Below are positions 41,525 through 50,944 of a DNA stretch of 64,000 nucleotides, piece after piece (the first letter of the stretch is position 1; the number at the start of each line of letters is the position of its first letter). Origin of the DNA: Mycosynbacter sp964593465. Its GTDB lineage: Bacteria; Patescibacteriota; Saccharimonadia; Saccharimonadales; Saccharimonadaceae. The stretch spans positions 1-64,000 of the forward strand of contig CAZQJY010000002.1 in NCBI GenBank assembly GCA_964593465.1. The letters run 5' to 3'. The notes under the pieces were generated by a model. It was not told the origin of the DNA. It made no database searches and saw nothing but the letters and a program-made list of their open reading frames with translations. Made by a program: the position numbers and the translations under genes.

Positions 41525-42811
41525 TTACTGTAGTGTGTAAATGTCCGCCACCAAATCATTAAGCCCGCGCAGCTCTTCCTTGTCCCCACTCCCAACAGCT
41601 GCGAGTACCCAAGTATCAGCACGAATAAACTCACGTGCTGTCTCGATCATACACTCACGAGAAGTTGACTTGATACTATCGGGAACTTTTTCGTAATCCT
41701 TGACTACACCATCGCCAAAGTAGCGTGATGTATAAAAGTTACTCACCTGTGCAACAGTCTGCGCACCCATCTGATGACGACCAAGCGCATATGACTGAGC
41801 GGAACTAATCTCTGATTGCGTTATCTCACCCTGCAGTACACGTTTCATCTGGTCATTGATAATAGCGAAAAGCTCCCCAGCATCATCATGATTGACTTGT
41901 CCACCAAAATCCCAACTACTCTCATAGAAACTTGCTGCCGTATCGCTAAAGACGCTATAGGCGACCCCTTTTTGGCGAGCTTTGCCAAAAATTCTAGAGT
42001 GCATTGTACCTGTTAGTAGGTGATTCAAGCATGCCATCGCATCAAGCTCGGAATCATTCAATACGCGAGGCACAATCGTTGACCATCCAAACGTAACGTT
42101 CGAGGCTTCTTTACGTCGAATGAGGTTTGGATTCGCCGAATGCAGCTCGTCATGGGGTACTTCAAAATGCTCACCACGCGGCAATGGCCATGCTTCGAGT
42201 TGGCGTCGAATCTCAGCTTTGCGACCATGCAATCTACCCGCAATCACAAAGCGCATATTGTCACTTGTATGAGTGCGTTTGTGGTGTTCACGAATATCAC
42301 GCAACGTTACGTGCGGAATCGTCTTGAGACGCTGATTAAACGTTAATACATCCTCGCCAAGCAGCTGCTGTGCTTTTGGCCACAAAAGACGCATGTGATT
42401 GTTTAGATAGCCCGTGAGTTCACTACGCACATTGCCCTTTTCTGCGGCGAGTTCAGCTTCGTTGAATCGCGGCTGACAGATTGAAACTTCTTGCAGCTTG
42501 AGAATTCGCTCCCACTCAAAATCTGCACTCTCTGCCATATATACCATGGCCAGGTCACTGGTAAATGCATTGTGATACGCACCATTTTTGGTGAACTCTG
42601 CCTCGAACTCGTGCTCTGTCTTGAACTGAGCATTTGCGCCAAAAGCCATGTGCTCCATAATATGCGCCGTTTCGTAGATATCTTTGTGCTTGACATACCT
42701 ATTACCAGCTCGAAACTGAAACTCGAACGTCATCACCGTTGCGCCAGGCACATCAATAAGTAGCCCCCGTGCACCGTTTTTTAGGCGGACTTCTTCGACT
42801 GTGTGCTTCAT
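41525..42811 (-). CDS. M16 zinc peptidase (pitrilysin/processing-peptidase family)
   Basis: A 428-residue M16 protein with the inverted zinc motif HIMEH and a downstream acidic LAAEKGNVRSEL segment supplying the third ligand; the second, inactive-type half contains the usual RRYF-like arrangement in a degenerate form. I use the ATG at 42811, 1 base after the secA stop (TAGTATG). The longer frame extends into secA. Confidence 0.87.
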   Translation of the reverse strand: MKHTVEEVRLKNGARGLLIDVPGATVMTFEFQFRAGNRYVKHKDIYETAHIMEHMAFGANAQFKTEHEFEAEFTKNGAYHNAFTSDLAMVYMAESADFEWERILKLQEVSICQPRFNEAELAAEKGNVRSELTGYLNNHMRLLWPKAQQLLGEDVLTFNQRLKTIPHVTLRDIREHHKRTHTSDNMRFVIAGRLHGRKAEIRRQLEAWPLPRGEHFEVPHDELHSANPNLIRRKEASNVTFGWSTIVPRVLNDSELDAMACLNHLLTGTMHSRIFGKARQKGVAYSVFSDTAASFYESSWDFGGQVNHDDAGELFAIINDQMKRVLQGEITQSEISSAQSYALGRHQMGAQTVAQVSNFYTSRYFGDGVVKDYEKVPDSIKSTSRECMIETAREFIRADTWVLAAVGSGDKEELRGLNDLVADIYTLQ

Positions 42812-42812
42812 A

Positions 42813-45443
42813 CTACTTACGGCTCTTCTTGCGATTCTGGCGCTGGGCTTTCTTTTTCTTGCGTGCTTGATTCTTAGTGCGATTGGCTTCACTCACTGTC
42901 TTAGCTTTGCTGACGTTACCGTCAAAGTCATCGTCACTAGCGTGTGTGACCGAGGCAACTTCGTTGACACCCTTTTCTACTGCACCTTCAGCTAGCTTAG
43001 TTAGCTCGGTGTCATAGTCTTCTTCATTTTGTACTGTGACATCACTCGGACGAATGTGTGTCAGGATTTTCAACACTTCGTCGCGCAGTGTCGCCTGCAA
43101 ACCTTCAAATAGTTTTTGAGATTCTACACGGTATTCAACCAGTGGATCACGCTGGCCTACACCGCGCCAGTGGATCCCCTCACGTAGATGCTGCATGTTT
43201 TCTAGGTGCTGCATCCAGAGCTGGTCAAGCACTTCCATATATACTTGGCGTTCGACGCGTCGAATCACCTCTGAGGTAAGCTCTTTTTCACGCTCCGCAT
43301 ACAATTCCGCTACGGCGTCTTCTGCCAGTTTAAGGCGTACTTTATCTCGCTTTTCTGCACCAATCTCCTCAATTTTTTTAGCGTCAATTGGAAAGATTAC
43401 TTCAAACTCTTCAGCAAATTTCTTGTTATTTTTTGCAGGTACGTCTGTAAGATCTTTAAGCGTCTCTTTCACTAGACGATCAATCTCATATTTGATGTTG
43501 TCGCCCTCAAGAATCTTACGTCGAATCGCATAGACAACTTTACGATGGCGATTGATGACATTGTCATACTGAACAACATTTTTGCGCGTATCGTAGTTAT
43601 AGCCTTCGACACGCTTTTGAGCCGCTTCAAGTGTTTTTGATACGGTCTTGTTTTGGATCGGCATATCGTCTTCAACACCGAGCCTATCCATCAGTGATGC
43701 AATGCGCTCACCCTGGAAAATACGCATCAAATCGTCTTCTGTCGATACATAAAACTGCGTCTCGCCTGGGTCGCCCTGACGGCCGCCACGACCACGCAAC
43801 TGATTGTCAATTCGGCGAGATTCGTGCCGTTCAGAACCAATCACTACTAGGCCACCAAGCTCCTTAACACCTTCACCAAGCTTGATGTCAGTACCACGAC
43901 CAGCAATGTTTGTCGCGAGCGTAATCGCACCCTTTTCACCCGCTCGCTCCACAATCGCTGCTTCACGTTCGTTATTTTTGGCGTTGAGCAGTTCGTATTT
44001 GATACCTTCTTTGTCGAGCCACTGCGCAATCAACTCATTTTTAACGATAGAGCCAGAACCTACGAGGACTGGTCGATCTTGCTTGTGATACTCCTTGATA
44101 GCATCTGCCACAGCCTTGAGCTTGGCTTTTTCTGTTTTGAAGATAAGATCTTGTTTGTCGATACGTGCCAGCGGCCTATTTGATGGCACCTGCACTACAT
44201 CAAGACTATAAATCTGATGGAACTCCTCAAGTTCGGTGAACGCAGTACCCGTCATACCGGCAAGTTTCTTATACAAGCGGAAGAAGTTTTGGAACGATAC
44301 CGTCGCAAGTGTCATACTTTCTGTTTGTACAGCCACAGTTTCTTTGGCCTCGATGGCCTGGTGCAAGCCCTCGCTATAGCGACGGCCATGCATAAGACGA
44401 CCAGTGTGTTCATCGACGATAATCACTTCACCGTCACTTGTTACCACGTAGTCTTTATCACGCTTAAACAACGCTTGCGCTCGCAGCGCCTGATCCATGT
44501 GGTACACACTACGTACATTATCTGGTAGATAGAGATTTTTGATACCAAGCATTTTTTGCACTTTTTCAACACCCTGGTCACTCAGTGCTACACTCTTGCG
44601 CTTTTCATCAAGGATATAGTCATCCGGCACAAGCTTCGCGGCAATTTTAGCAAAGACAAGATAGTATTCTGGATTTTCAGCCGCGGGTGCAGAGATGATA
44701 AGTGGTGTACGCGCCTCGTCTATTAAGATAGAGTCTACCTCATCTACAATCGCAAAATTAAGCTCACGCTGGCGCAAAAGCTCCACGTCGTTTACCATGT
44801 TGTCACGCAGGTAGTCAAACCCGAATTCATTATTAGTGCCATACGTGATGTCGGCTGCATAGGCCTCTTTGCGACTCACTGGTTTGAGGCGACGCATCTT
44901 TTCGTCATCATGAGCTTCATTGTCAAACTCAGGATCATAAATAAACGATGCATCATTGATAATAACACCCGTTGAGAGTCCCAAGAAATGGTATAGTTCG
45001 CCCATCCAGCTAGCATCACGCTGCGCCAAGTAGTCGTTGACTGTCACGACATGCACACCTTTTTCTTCAAGCGCGTTGAGATACACAGGTGCAGTTGCCA
45101 CCAAAGTCTTACCTTCACCAGTTTTCATCTCAGCCACATTACCCTCGTGAAGCACGATTCCGCCGATAAGCTGTACATCAAAGTGACGCATACCCATCAC
45201 ACGCCGACTCGCTTCACGCACTACTGCAAATGCATCCGGTAAGATGTCGTCTAGCGATGTCTTTTTCTTTGCATTTAGTCGCTTTTTTAGCACTTCGGTC
45301 TGCCGAGCCAGCTCTTTGTCACTCAGTTTCTTGTATTTACCCTCGAGATCAGTAATACCATGCACGCGTTTTTCAAGTGCTTTTACAATACGCTTTTGCG
45401 GGTCTCCAAATACCTTTGTCAGCGCTTTTTGTCTACTTACCAT
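42813..45443 (-). CDS. secA: SecA preprotein translocase ATPase
   Basis: 876 residues. Walker A MKTGEGKT (106-113), DEVD in FAIVDEVDSILIDEARTPL, the preprotein cross-linking domain, TNIAGRGTDIKLGEG and helicase motif VI are visible. The C-terminus is a Lys/Arg-rich tail without the Cys-rich zinc-binding domain that binds SecB elsewhere. It drives export of signal-peptide proteins through SecYEG. It leads an operon with the M16 peptidase; TGT-TATAAT lies about 45 bases upstream. Confidence 0.96.
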   Translation of the reverse strand: MVSRQKALTKVFGDPQKRIVKALEKRVHGITDLEGKYKKLSDKELARQTEVLKKRLNAKKKTSLDDILPDAFAVVREASRRVMGMRHFDVQLIGGIVLHEGNVAEMKTGEGKTLVATAPVYLNALEEKGVHVVTVNDYLAQRDASWMGELYHFLGLSTGVIINDASFIYDPEFDNEAHDDEKMRRLKPVSRKEAYAADITYGTNNEFGFDYLRDNMVNDVELLRQRELNFAIVDEVDSILIDEARTPLIISAPAAENPEYYLVFAKIAAKLVPDDYILDEKRKSVALSDQGVEKVQKMLGIKNLYLPDNVRSVYHMDQALRAQALFKRDKDYVVTSDGEVIIVDEHTGRLMHGRRYSEGLHQAIEAKETVAVQTESMTLATVSFQNFFRLYKKLAGMTGTAFTELEEFHQIYSLDVVQVPSNRPLARIDKQDLIFKTEKAKLKAVADAIKEYHKQDRPVLVGSGSIVKNELIAQWLDKEGIKYELLNAKNNEREAAIVERAGEKGAITLATNIAGRGTDIKLGEGVKELGGLVVIGSERHESRRIDNQLRGRGGRQGDPGETQFYVSTEDDLMRIFQGERIASLMDRLGVEDDMPIQNKTVSKTLEAAQKRVEGYNYDTRKNVVQYDNVINRHRKVVYAIRRKILEGDNIKYEIDRLVKETLKDLTDVPAKNNKKFAEEFEVIFPIDAKKIEEIGAEKRDKVRLKLAEDAVAELYAEREKELTSEVIRRVERQVYMEVLDQLWMQHLENMQHLREGIHWRGVGQRDPLVEYRVESQKLFEGLQATLRDEVLKILTHIRPSDVTVQNEEDYDTELTKLAEGAVEKGVNEVASVTHASDDDFDGNVSKAKTVSEANRTKNQARKKKKAQRQNRKKSRK

Positions 45444-45489
45444 AAAGAAAATCCCTCACTTCTGAAATTCCAGCATTTAACTCTTATCT

Positions 45490-45498
45490 ATTATAACA
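45490..45498 (-). promoter_or_regulatory. extended -10 of secA
   Basis: TGT precedes TATAAT (45490-45495). A second TATAAT at 45575-45580 could give a longer transcript. A 9-bp hairpin (45512-45535) lies between the two. Confidence 0.55.
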
Positions 45499-45615
45499 CT
45501 AGGCGACGAGCGAAAAATGAGCTTGTTCATTTTTCCGAGTAACGACGTGTTTCAATAGGTCTATACTAGCACCTATTATACGAGTAAAAGCTCGAAAAAC
45601 AAAGAGGTAATCACA

Positions 45616-45648
45616 ACAAAAACACTCTGCTGTCCGAACAGAGTGTTT
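45616..45648 (-). terminator. terminator of hpf
   Basis: AAACACTCTG and CAGAGTGTTT pair around a 9-nt loop, followed on the minus strand by TTGTTG. Confidence 0.8.
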
Positions 45649-45670
45649 AAGTTAGATAAAAATCCCGAGA

Positions 45671-46036
45671 CTATTGTGATTCGCGTGCAAAGCTACGTTT
45701 AAATCTACTCAGTACGCCACGATCTTCACTGTGTTGCTCTTTGTATTTTGCAAGCTGTGCCTGAAGCTTTGCTTCAACAATATCTACAGCTGCCAAGATG
45801 TTGACAGTAGAGTCTTTGGCCGTGAGTGTTTTTTCAGGCAAATGCAAGATAACCTCAGCTTCATATTTATTGCCATTTTTTTGGTCAATTTGCGCTAGTT
45901 TTACCTCTGCTTTAGCACTTTTGCGTGCATGGCGAGGCAAGAATCGATCAAGCTTGCTGACTTTTTGCTCGACATATTTCTTAGTCTTGTCATCGACATC
46001 ATATTTGATTCCGGTAATTGCAATTGGCGAGATCAT
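45671..46036 (-). CDS. ribosome hibernation promoting factor (short HPF/RaiA)
   Basis: 121 residues of the HPF/RaiA fold: ITGIKYDVDDKTKKYVEQKVSKLDRF at the start, then EAEVILHLPEKTLTAKD and an amphipathic helix. It lacks the C-terminal dimerisation domain of long HPF. Such proteins occupy the mRNA channel of the 30S subunit in stationary phase. GGAGGGG lies 4 bases before the ATG. Confidence 0.88.
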   Translation of the reverse strand: MISPIAITGIKYDVDDKTKKYVEQKVSKLDRFLPRHARKSAKAEVKLAQIDQKNGNKYEAEVILHLPEKTLTAKDSTVNILAAVDIVEAKLQAQLAKYKEQHSEDRGVLSRFKRSFARESQ

Positions 46037-46071
46037 TACCCCTCCTGTTGTTAGGTACTTTTGTACTTATC

Positions 46072-46136
46072 ATTATAGCAGTTTATGCCATACGTCGCCA
46101 GGAGGAATTGACTTATATATTATTTTATGATAAAAT
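46072..46136. promoter_or_regulatory. divergent promoters, hpf and FHA gene
   Basis: Minus strand: extended TGC + TATAAT (46072-46080) for hpf. Plus strand: TTGACT (46108-46113), 17 bp, TAAAAT (46131-46136) for the FHA gene, whose leader would be about 30 nt. Confidence 0.6.
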
Positions 46137-46173
46137 ACATGCAACTAGCTCTGCGTCTTATCAATAAATACAT

Positions 46174-47583
46174 ATGCAGCTAGCAGGCATCTTCACAATG
46201 AAAATATCACACGACACATATACGGCACCTACACAACCGCCCAGCGTTGAGACACTCGATCGGGGTGGTCGATATATAATGCAACTCGGTGAGCCGAAGA
46301 AGAGCCCCTCTATCTTACTGAACTTTTATACAGGCATTCCTACCGTTGACCATGATGGCACGCTAGTATCCGGAGGTAACCCCTCCAATACATTTGAGAT
46401 TATCGACATACGCTCTGCACCCTCTGTGGACGAGGCGGGTCGCAAGCTATTTAACGGCCAGGTTTGGCCGGCCGAAGCAGCTCTCCTCATACATCAACCA
46501 TCCGTTGAAGACGATAATAAGACTGGGTATCTTGCACTTGAAGTTGGCCAGGCCTTTACACTTGGTCGAGAGGACGAAGAAGCTGTCGAGCATTTCGACC
46601 TATCTCCTAGCGTCTCACGTCACCATGCAGGGATTTGTCTGGGCGAGGATGGCATCTTAGGAATCTATGATCTTGAGTCAACAAATCGCACCAGTATCGT
46701 CAGCGATCCGGAGATAACGCCCATGTCCGCCCCGCAAGACCCCCAACACACCAACAAAGACACCGACCCGGAAGCGCTCGCCACCCTTCAGGAAAGACTT
46801 GCTCGACGCATTGCGCATGCCAAGCGTGTTGAGCCTGACGAGCTTATTCGCACCAAAGGCAACAAAGGTCAGCCAGTCGACACCGAATACCGACAAAACT
46901 ACCAGGAAATCCGCACATATGCCGTCGACCATATTACCGATGGAGATTTCTATGAATCACCTATGCGCTTTAGTATGCACCTCCAACAAATTCATAAGAT
47001 GGCCGACTATCGAGTTTACAACCGCCTCAATAGCAACAAGCGAATCTATGAAGATCAAGTTGGTAGCTTTAGCCGTGGCGGCGGCCGGGCGTCAAGCTAC
47101 GACCGAGCGACACGCGTTATACCGATTGCAGCCTATTATGGCGACCCATACGCCGCACGAGGCACTGCCAGCTACCAAGAATTTCGACCGCAGCTCCCAG
47201 GTATCGATGAGCGGTTCTTGCCGTGCGATACCGCAACCAGAGAGCGCCACGGCACTTTTTTCTATCCAGAAGCTCCCGGCTACCACCAATATATTGAGCG
47301 AATGACACATCTCGGTGGTGCAATCGAGGAGCAAATTATGTCCGAGGAGCCAAACGTGGATATAGTCGTAGACCTCATCGCACGACAGTATCAATATGGG
47401 GCCTGTATGCGCCCGTTCGCCCAAATCAATAACTCGCTTTTCATGGAAATTGCCAATGCCCAGCTAAAGTTAGCTGGGCTCAAAGGCATCACGCACGGCG
47501 AGATGGATCTCGTAGCTCAACGCTTACAACCAGAAACATTCGTACGATACTTCAAAGACCGGCTGACAGGCCAACAAGCCTAG
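46174..47583 (+). CDS. FHA-domain protein, 469 aa
   Basis: The segment FTLGREDEEAVEHFDLSPSVSRHHAGI and IYDLESTNRTSIV (about residues 128-170) contains the classical FHA motifs (GR, SRxH, N), implying phosphothreonine binding. Upstream is a beta-rich part; downstream is a Pro/Asp-rich linker and a long helical region of unknown type. No Ser/Thr kinase is in the window. An internal ATG at 46198 is an alternative start. Its stop is within a CTAG shared with the serS stop. Confidence 0.75.
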   Translation: MQLAGIFTMKISHDTYTAPTQPPSVETLDRGGRYIMQLGEPKKSPSILLNFYTGIPTVDHDGTLVSGGNPSNTFEIIDIRSAPSVDEAGRKLFNGQVWPAEAALLIHQPSVEDDNKTGYLALEVGQAFTLGREDEEAVEHFDLSPSVSRHHAGICLGEDGILGIYDLESTNRTSIVSDPEITPMSAPQDPQHTNKDTDPEALATLQERLARRIAHAKRVEPDELIRTKGNKGQPVDTEYRQNYQEIRTYAVDHITDGDFYESPMRFSMHLQQIHKMADYRVYNRLNSNKRIYEDQVGSFSRGGGRASSYDRATRVIPIAAYYGDPYAARGTASYQEFRPQLPGIDERFLPCDTATRERHGTFFYPEAPGYHQYIERMTHLGGAIEEQIMSEEPNVDIVVDLIARQYQYGACMRPFAQINNSLFMEIANAQLKLAGLKGITHGEMDLVAQRLQPETFVRYFKDRLTGQQA

Positions 47584-48827
47584 ATTATGTCCCGGCCGCC
47601 TATATACGGCCGTAGCACTTCTGGCACATTTAACTTGCCGTCTTCCCTTTGGTTATGCTCGATTACGGCCACCAGTGAGCGCGCAAGCGACACAGCCGTG
47701 CCATTGAGCGAGTGCACCATTTCTACCATACCATCTGTACGGCGTACCCGAATGTTGAGATTGCGTGTCTGGAAATCGGTACAGTTACTGCAACTCGTCA
47801 GCTCGCGATAGGTGCCGTCTACAGAAGACCAGTATTCAATATCGTATTTTTTGGCTGCAGGCGCACCAAGATCGCCGCTAGCGATATTAATAACATGATA
47901 CGGTATGCCGATAGCTTGCCAGATCTCTTCTTCTATCGCTAAAATTTGCTCGTGTACTTCATGTGATTTTTCTGGCAATGCATAGGCATACATCTCTAGC
48001 TTGTTAAATTGGTGCACACGGAAAAGCCCACGGGTATGCTTACCGTATGTACCTGCCTCTTTGCGGTAGCATGGACTCAAGCCCGCGTACAACAGTGGTA
48101 AATCTTTTTCGTCTATAATCTCGTCGGCATGATAGCCTGTCAGTGGAATCTCTGCTGTAGCAATTAGAGACAAGTCCTCACTCTCGATAGCATATTCATC
48201 GCTCTGGTCGCTGGTGCGCGGTGCAAACCCCGTACCTGTCATCGTACGCGCATTGACCATATGTGGCACAGTCATGAAGTTGAACCCCTTACTCACCAGC
48301 ACATTTAGCGCATATTGCGTAATCGCTTGCTCAAGCAACGCCAAGTCACCTTTCAGGTAGTAGAACTTTGCACCTGCCACTTTGGCACCACGCTCAAAAT
48401 CTACCCAGTCACGCTCTACTGCATAATCTAAGTGGTCGCGTGCGCCAGTCGTTTGGTCGCCCCACTGCTTTACCTCCACGCTATCTTCTTCGCCGCCTAT
48501 TGGCACATCGGCATCAGTCATATTTGGAAATGCATTGATTTCGGTAGTAAATTCTTCACTGGCGTTCTTCAGGTATTCTTCACGCTCTGCTAGTTCTAGT
48601 TTGATCTGCTTACCTTCATCTATGAGACTTTGCTCAGGCTTGCCACCCTTCATCTTAGCAGCGTTTGTATTACGCTTTTCACGCAACTCATCTACCTGCT
48701 GCTGCAGTTCGCGCCGCGAGTCATCGAGCTCCAAAAGTTTTGCCACAGACAGGTTCTTGTACCCTTTTTGCTCTGCATTTGTTTGTACTTTTTCTGGATT
48801 TTCTCGTATAAAGCGGATATCTAACAT
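47580..48827 (-). CDS. serS: Seryl-tRNA synthetase
   Basis: 415 residues with the N-terminal tRNA-binding coiled coil (about 27-100), class II motif 2 in YRKEAGTYGKHTRGLFRVHQFNKLEMY and motif 3 in LNGTAVSLARSLVAVIEHNQ. It also serves tRNA-Sec in organisms that have it; none of those genes is here. It converges with the FHA gene with a 4-bp overlap. Confidence 0.95.
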   Translation of the reverse strand: MLDIRFIRENPEKVQTNAEQKGYKNLSVAKLLELDDSRRELQQQVDELREKRNTNAAKMKGGKPEQSLIDEGKQIKLELAEREEYLKNASEEFTTEINAFPNMTDADVPIGGEEDSVEVKQWGDQTTGARDHLDYAVERDWVDFERGAKVAGAKFYYLKGDLALLEQAITQYALNVLVSKGFNFMTVPHMVNARTMTGTGFAPRTSDQSDEYAIESEDLSLIATAEIPLTGYHADEIIDEKDLPLLYAGLSPCYRKEAGTYGKHTRGLFRVHQFNKLEMYAYALPEKSHEVHEQILAIEEEIWQAIGIPYHVINIASGDLGAPAAKKYDIEYWSSVDGTYRELTSCSNCTDFQTRNLNIRVRRTDGMVEMVHSLNGTAVSLARSLVAVIEHNQREDGKLNVPEVLRPYIGGRDII

Positions 48828-48846
48828 ACTACCTACTATACCACGT

Positions 48847-50211
48847 CTACTCTGTTCGTAGCGCTTCTATTGGGTCTAGCTTGGCGGCCTTACGCGCAGG
48901 CAAGTAGCCTGCTACTATCGCTACAATCATAAGTCCCACAATCATTAGAGCTATTACGTGCGCCTGAAATACCAACAGTGAGTTGCCCTCACCTAAGCTA
49001 ATCCATTTCGTAATGTACGGATTCATAATCGTACCTGTCACCACAGCTAATGCTGCACCGATCGCACCGCCCAATGCACCAATCCACGCTGCTTCGTAAC
49101 GAAATAGCCGCGCTACATCCCGTCCGCTCATACCAAGCGCTTTCATAAGTCCAATCTGACGCGTACGTTCGAGCACCGAAATATACATAGTATTAATGAT
49201 ACCGAATAAACTGGCGATCAGTGCCAACACGCTAAACCCAATCACCACACCCTGTAAGATATTTACAATCTGGAATATAAATTTCTGCAAATCTTTGGCA
49301 GTCATACTGTATATACCCTGCTTTTCTAGCGCCTGCTTGACATCTGCTGGATCCGCACCATCTTTTACTTTGGCAGTCGCTGCCATATACTGACCTGCTT
49401 GGTCGGTACCTTTGGTAAGCCACGCAGAGAGTTCACGAGCTTGGTCTTCGGATATAAACAATGCTGAGCTTGCCGACATAGATGTAGCTGAATTTTTGCT
49501 CACCGCACGTACGCGATATGTTATGTCACGAGTTTCTGGCTCCATTGCTTTTTGCACGCCTGCTTCGCCCTGTTCCATGAATATCCGCTGCGTTTCAGCT
49601 TCGGTAAGTTGCTTGGGCATACGCACTAGATGCAGTGTCACTGTCGACTCCACGAAATCTTTTGGTGCGATATCTCCAAGTGTTTCTAGATATGCTTCCG
49701 GCACTACAATCTCATCATCAGCAATCTGCTCGTCTTTTGATGGCAAAGTACCAGCAATTACATCTGGTCGCACCGATGTATCGAACAACGTCACTTCAGA
49801 TGTAAACTTTTTATCAGGCTTTTTTTCGAACGTCACATAGCGTGCACTTACTATGTACGCAGGGATTACCTTGGCAACATTTGGGTTATCTGCAACTTTT
49901 TTAATGTCGCTTTCTGTTAATGATTTTACCGAAAGCCCATTGTAGCTGGTCTGATTTTCGGAATATTCTTTTAGTCCACCTGTCGCAGCACCCTCGCCAA
50001 ACAACGTCTTATCTTTGGCCACCATTAGCATTTGTGGATCAACATTGGAGCTGATGATTTTATCGGCATACTGACGTGAACCTTCACCTGCAGCCAGTGC
50101 AAGTGTAAGTGTAAATGCACCCACCGCAATCGCTAAGCTTGTGAGCAGCGTGCGCACCTTGGCTTGCATCAAGCTTTTACCTGCACGCGCAGCAATATCT
50201 CGTGTCTTCAT
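48847..50211 (-). CDS. MacB/FtsX-type ABC transporter permease
   Basis: 454 residues: N-terminal membrane segment (about 22-45), a large extracytoplasmic domain (MacB periplasmic core type), three C-terminal segments and the LERTRQIGLMKALGMS coupling helix. It ends with LDPIEALRTE, as such permeases do. It pairs with the ATPase gene immediately upstream (TAGATG junction). Substrate unknown: peptide, lipoprotein or drug. Confidence 0.85.
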   Translation of the reverse strand: MKTRDIAARAGKSLMQAKVRTLLTSLAIAVGAFTLTLALAAGEGSRQYADKIISSNVDPQMLMVAKDKTLFGEGAATGGLKEYSENQTSYNGLSVKSLTESDIKKVADNPNVAKVIPAYIVSARYVTFEKKPDKKFTSEVTLFDTSVRPDVIAGTLPSKDEQIADDEIVVPEAYLETLGDIAPKDFVESTVTLHLVRMPKQLTEAETQRIFMEQGEAGVQKAMEPETRDITYRVRAVSKNSATSMSASSALFISEDQARELSAWLTKGTDQAGQYMAATAKVKDGADPADVKQALEKQGIYSMTAKDLQKFIFQIVNILQGVVIGFSVLALIASLFGIINTMYISVLERTRQIGLMKALGMSGRDVARLFRYEAAWIGALGGAIGAALAVVTGTIMNPYITKWISLGEGNSLLVFQAHVIALMIVGLMIVAIVAGYLPARKAAKLDPIEALRTE

Positions 50212-50934
50212 CTATTGCACCCTCCTTGTTGTACGTACTGTGGTAGTTTTTTGCATCTCTTTTTGCTCAGTTGACTCAATGCGACCATCTTTAATCCGAA
50301 TTTGAATGTCACACTTAGCAGCCAGCTCGTGGTCGTGCGTTACTATCACAAGTGTAACACCTTGTTTTTTGTTGTAGGTAAATAATAGATTCTCTATGGA
50401 GTCACCTGTAGTACTGTCTAGATTGCCAGTTGGCTCATCAGCAAAGATGATTTTGGGTTTGTTGACAATCGCACGCGCAATTGCCAGACGTTGTTTTTGT
50501 CCACCAGATAAATCTTTGGCCTTTGACTTAATCTTATCTTCTAACCCTACGGCTTTGAGTGCAGCTTCTACACGCTCCTTGCGCTGGCTACGTGGAAATT
50601 TGGCAATCTCGAGCGGTAAACTTACGTTATCGTAGCAGGTTTCATTTGCCTGCACAAAGAAGGCTTGAAAAATGAAGCTCATCTCTGTCGCACGAAACGC
50701 ATCGACTTTCTTGGGTTTGAGCTTTAGGATATCTTCGCCGTCTATGACCACTGCGCCTGTCTGTGGTCTGTCCAGTCCACTCATAGCGTGCATAAGCGTT
50801 GATTTACCACTGCCAGACTTACCAATAATCGCTACACTCGCGCCATCTGGAATTGTCAAGCTTACATCGTCGAGTGCAGTAAACACATTGTGTTTTTTGC
50901 CATACGTCTTTGTAATATGCTGTACGTCTATCAT
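50212..50934 (-). CDS. MacB/LolD-type ABC transporter ATPase
   Basis: 240 residues: Walker A GKSGSGKST, signature LSGGQKQR, Walker B IIFADEPTGNLD. The ITKTYGKKHNVFTALDDVSL opening is typical of the LolD/MacB group. A perfect AAGGAGG lies 5 bases before its ATG. Operon with the permease and, upstream, uppP. Confidence 0.9.
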   Translation of the reverse strand: MIDVQHITKTYGKKHNVFTALDDVSLTIPDGASVAIIGKSGSGKSTLMHAMSGLDRPQTGAVVIDGEDILKLKPKKVDAFRATEMSFIFQAFFVQANETCYDNVSLPLEIAKFPRSQRKERVEAALKAVGLEDKIKSKAKDLSGGQKQRLAIARAIVNKPKIIFADEPTGNLDSTTGDSIENLLFTYNKKQGVTLVIVTHDHELAAKCDIQIRIKDGRIESTEQKEMQKTTTVRTTRRVQ

Positions 50935-50944
50935 CTATACCTCC

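Noticed and set aside
46139..46183. 14-codon upstream ORF overlapping the FHA gene start
   Set aside because: The -10 hexamer ends only 2 bases before its ATG, so the transcript would begin after the start codon.
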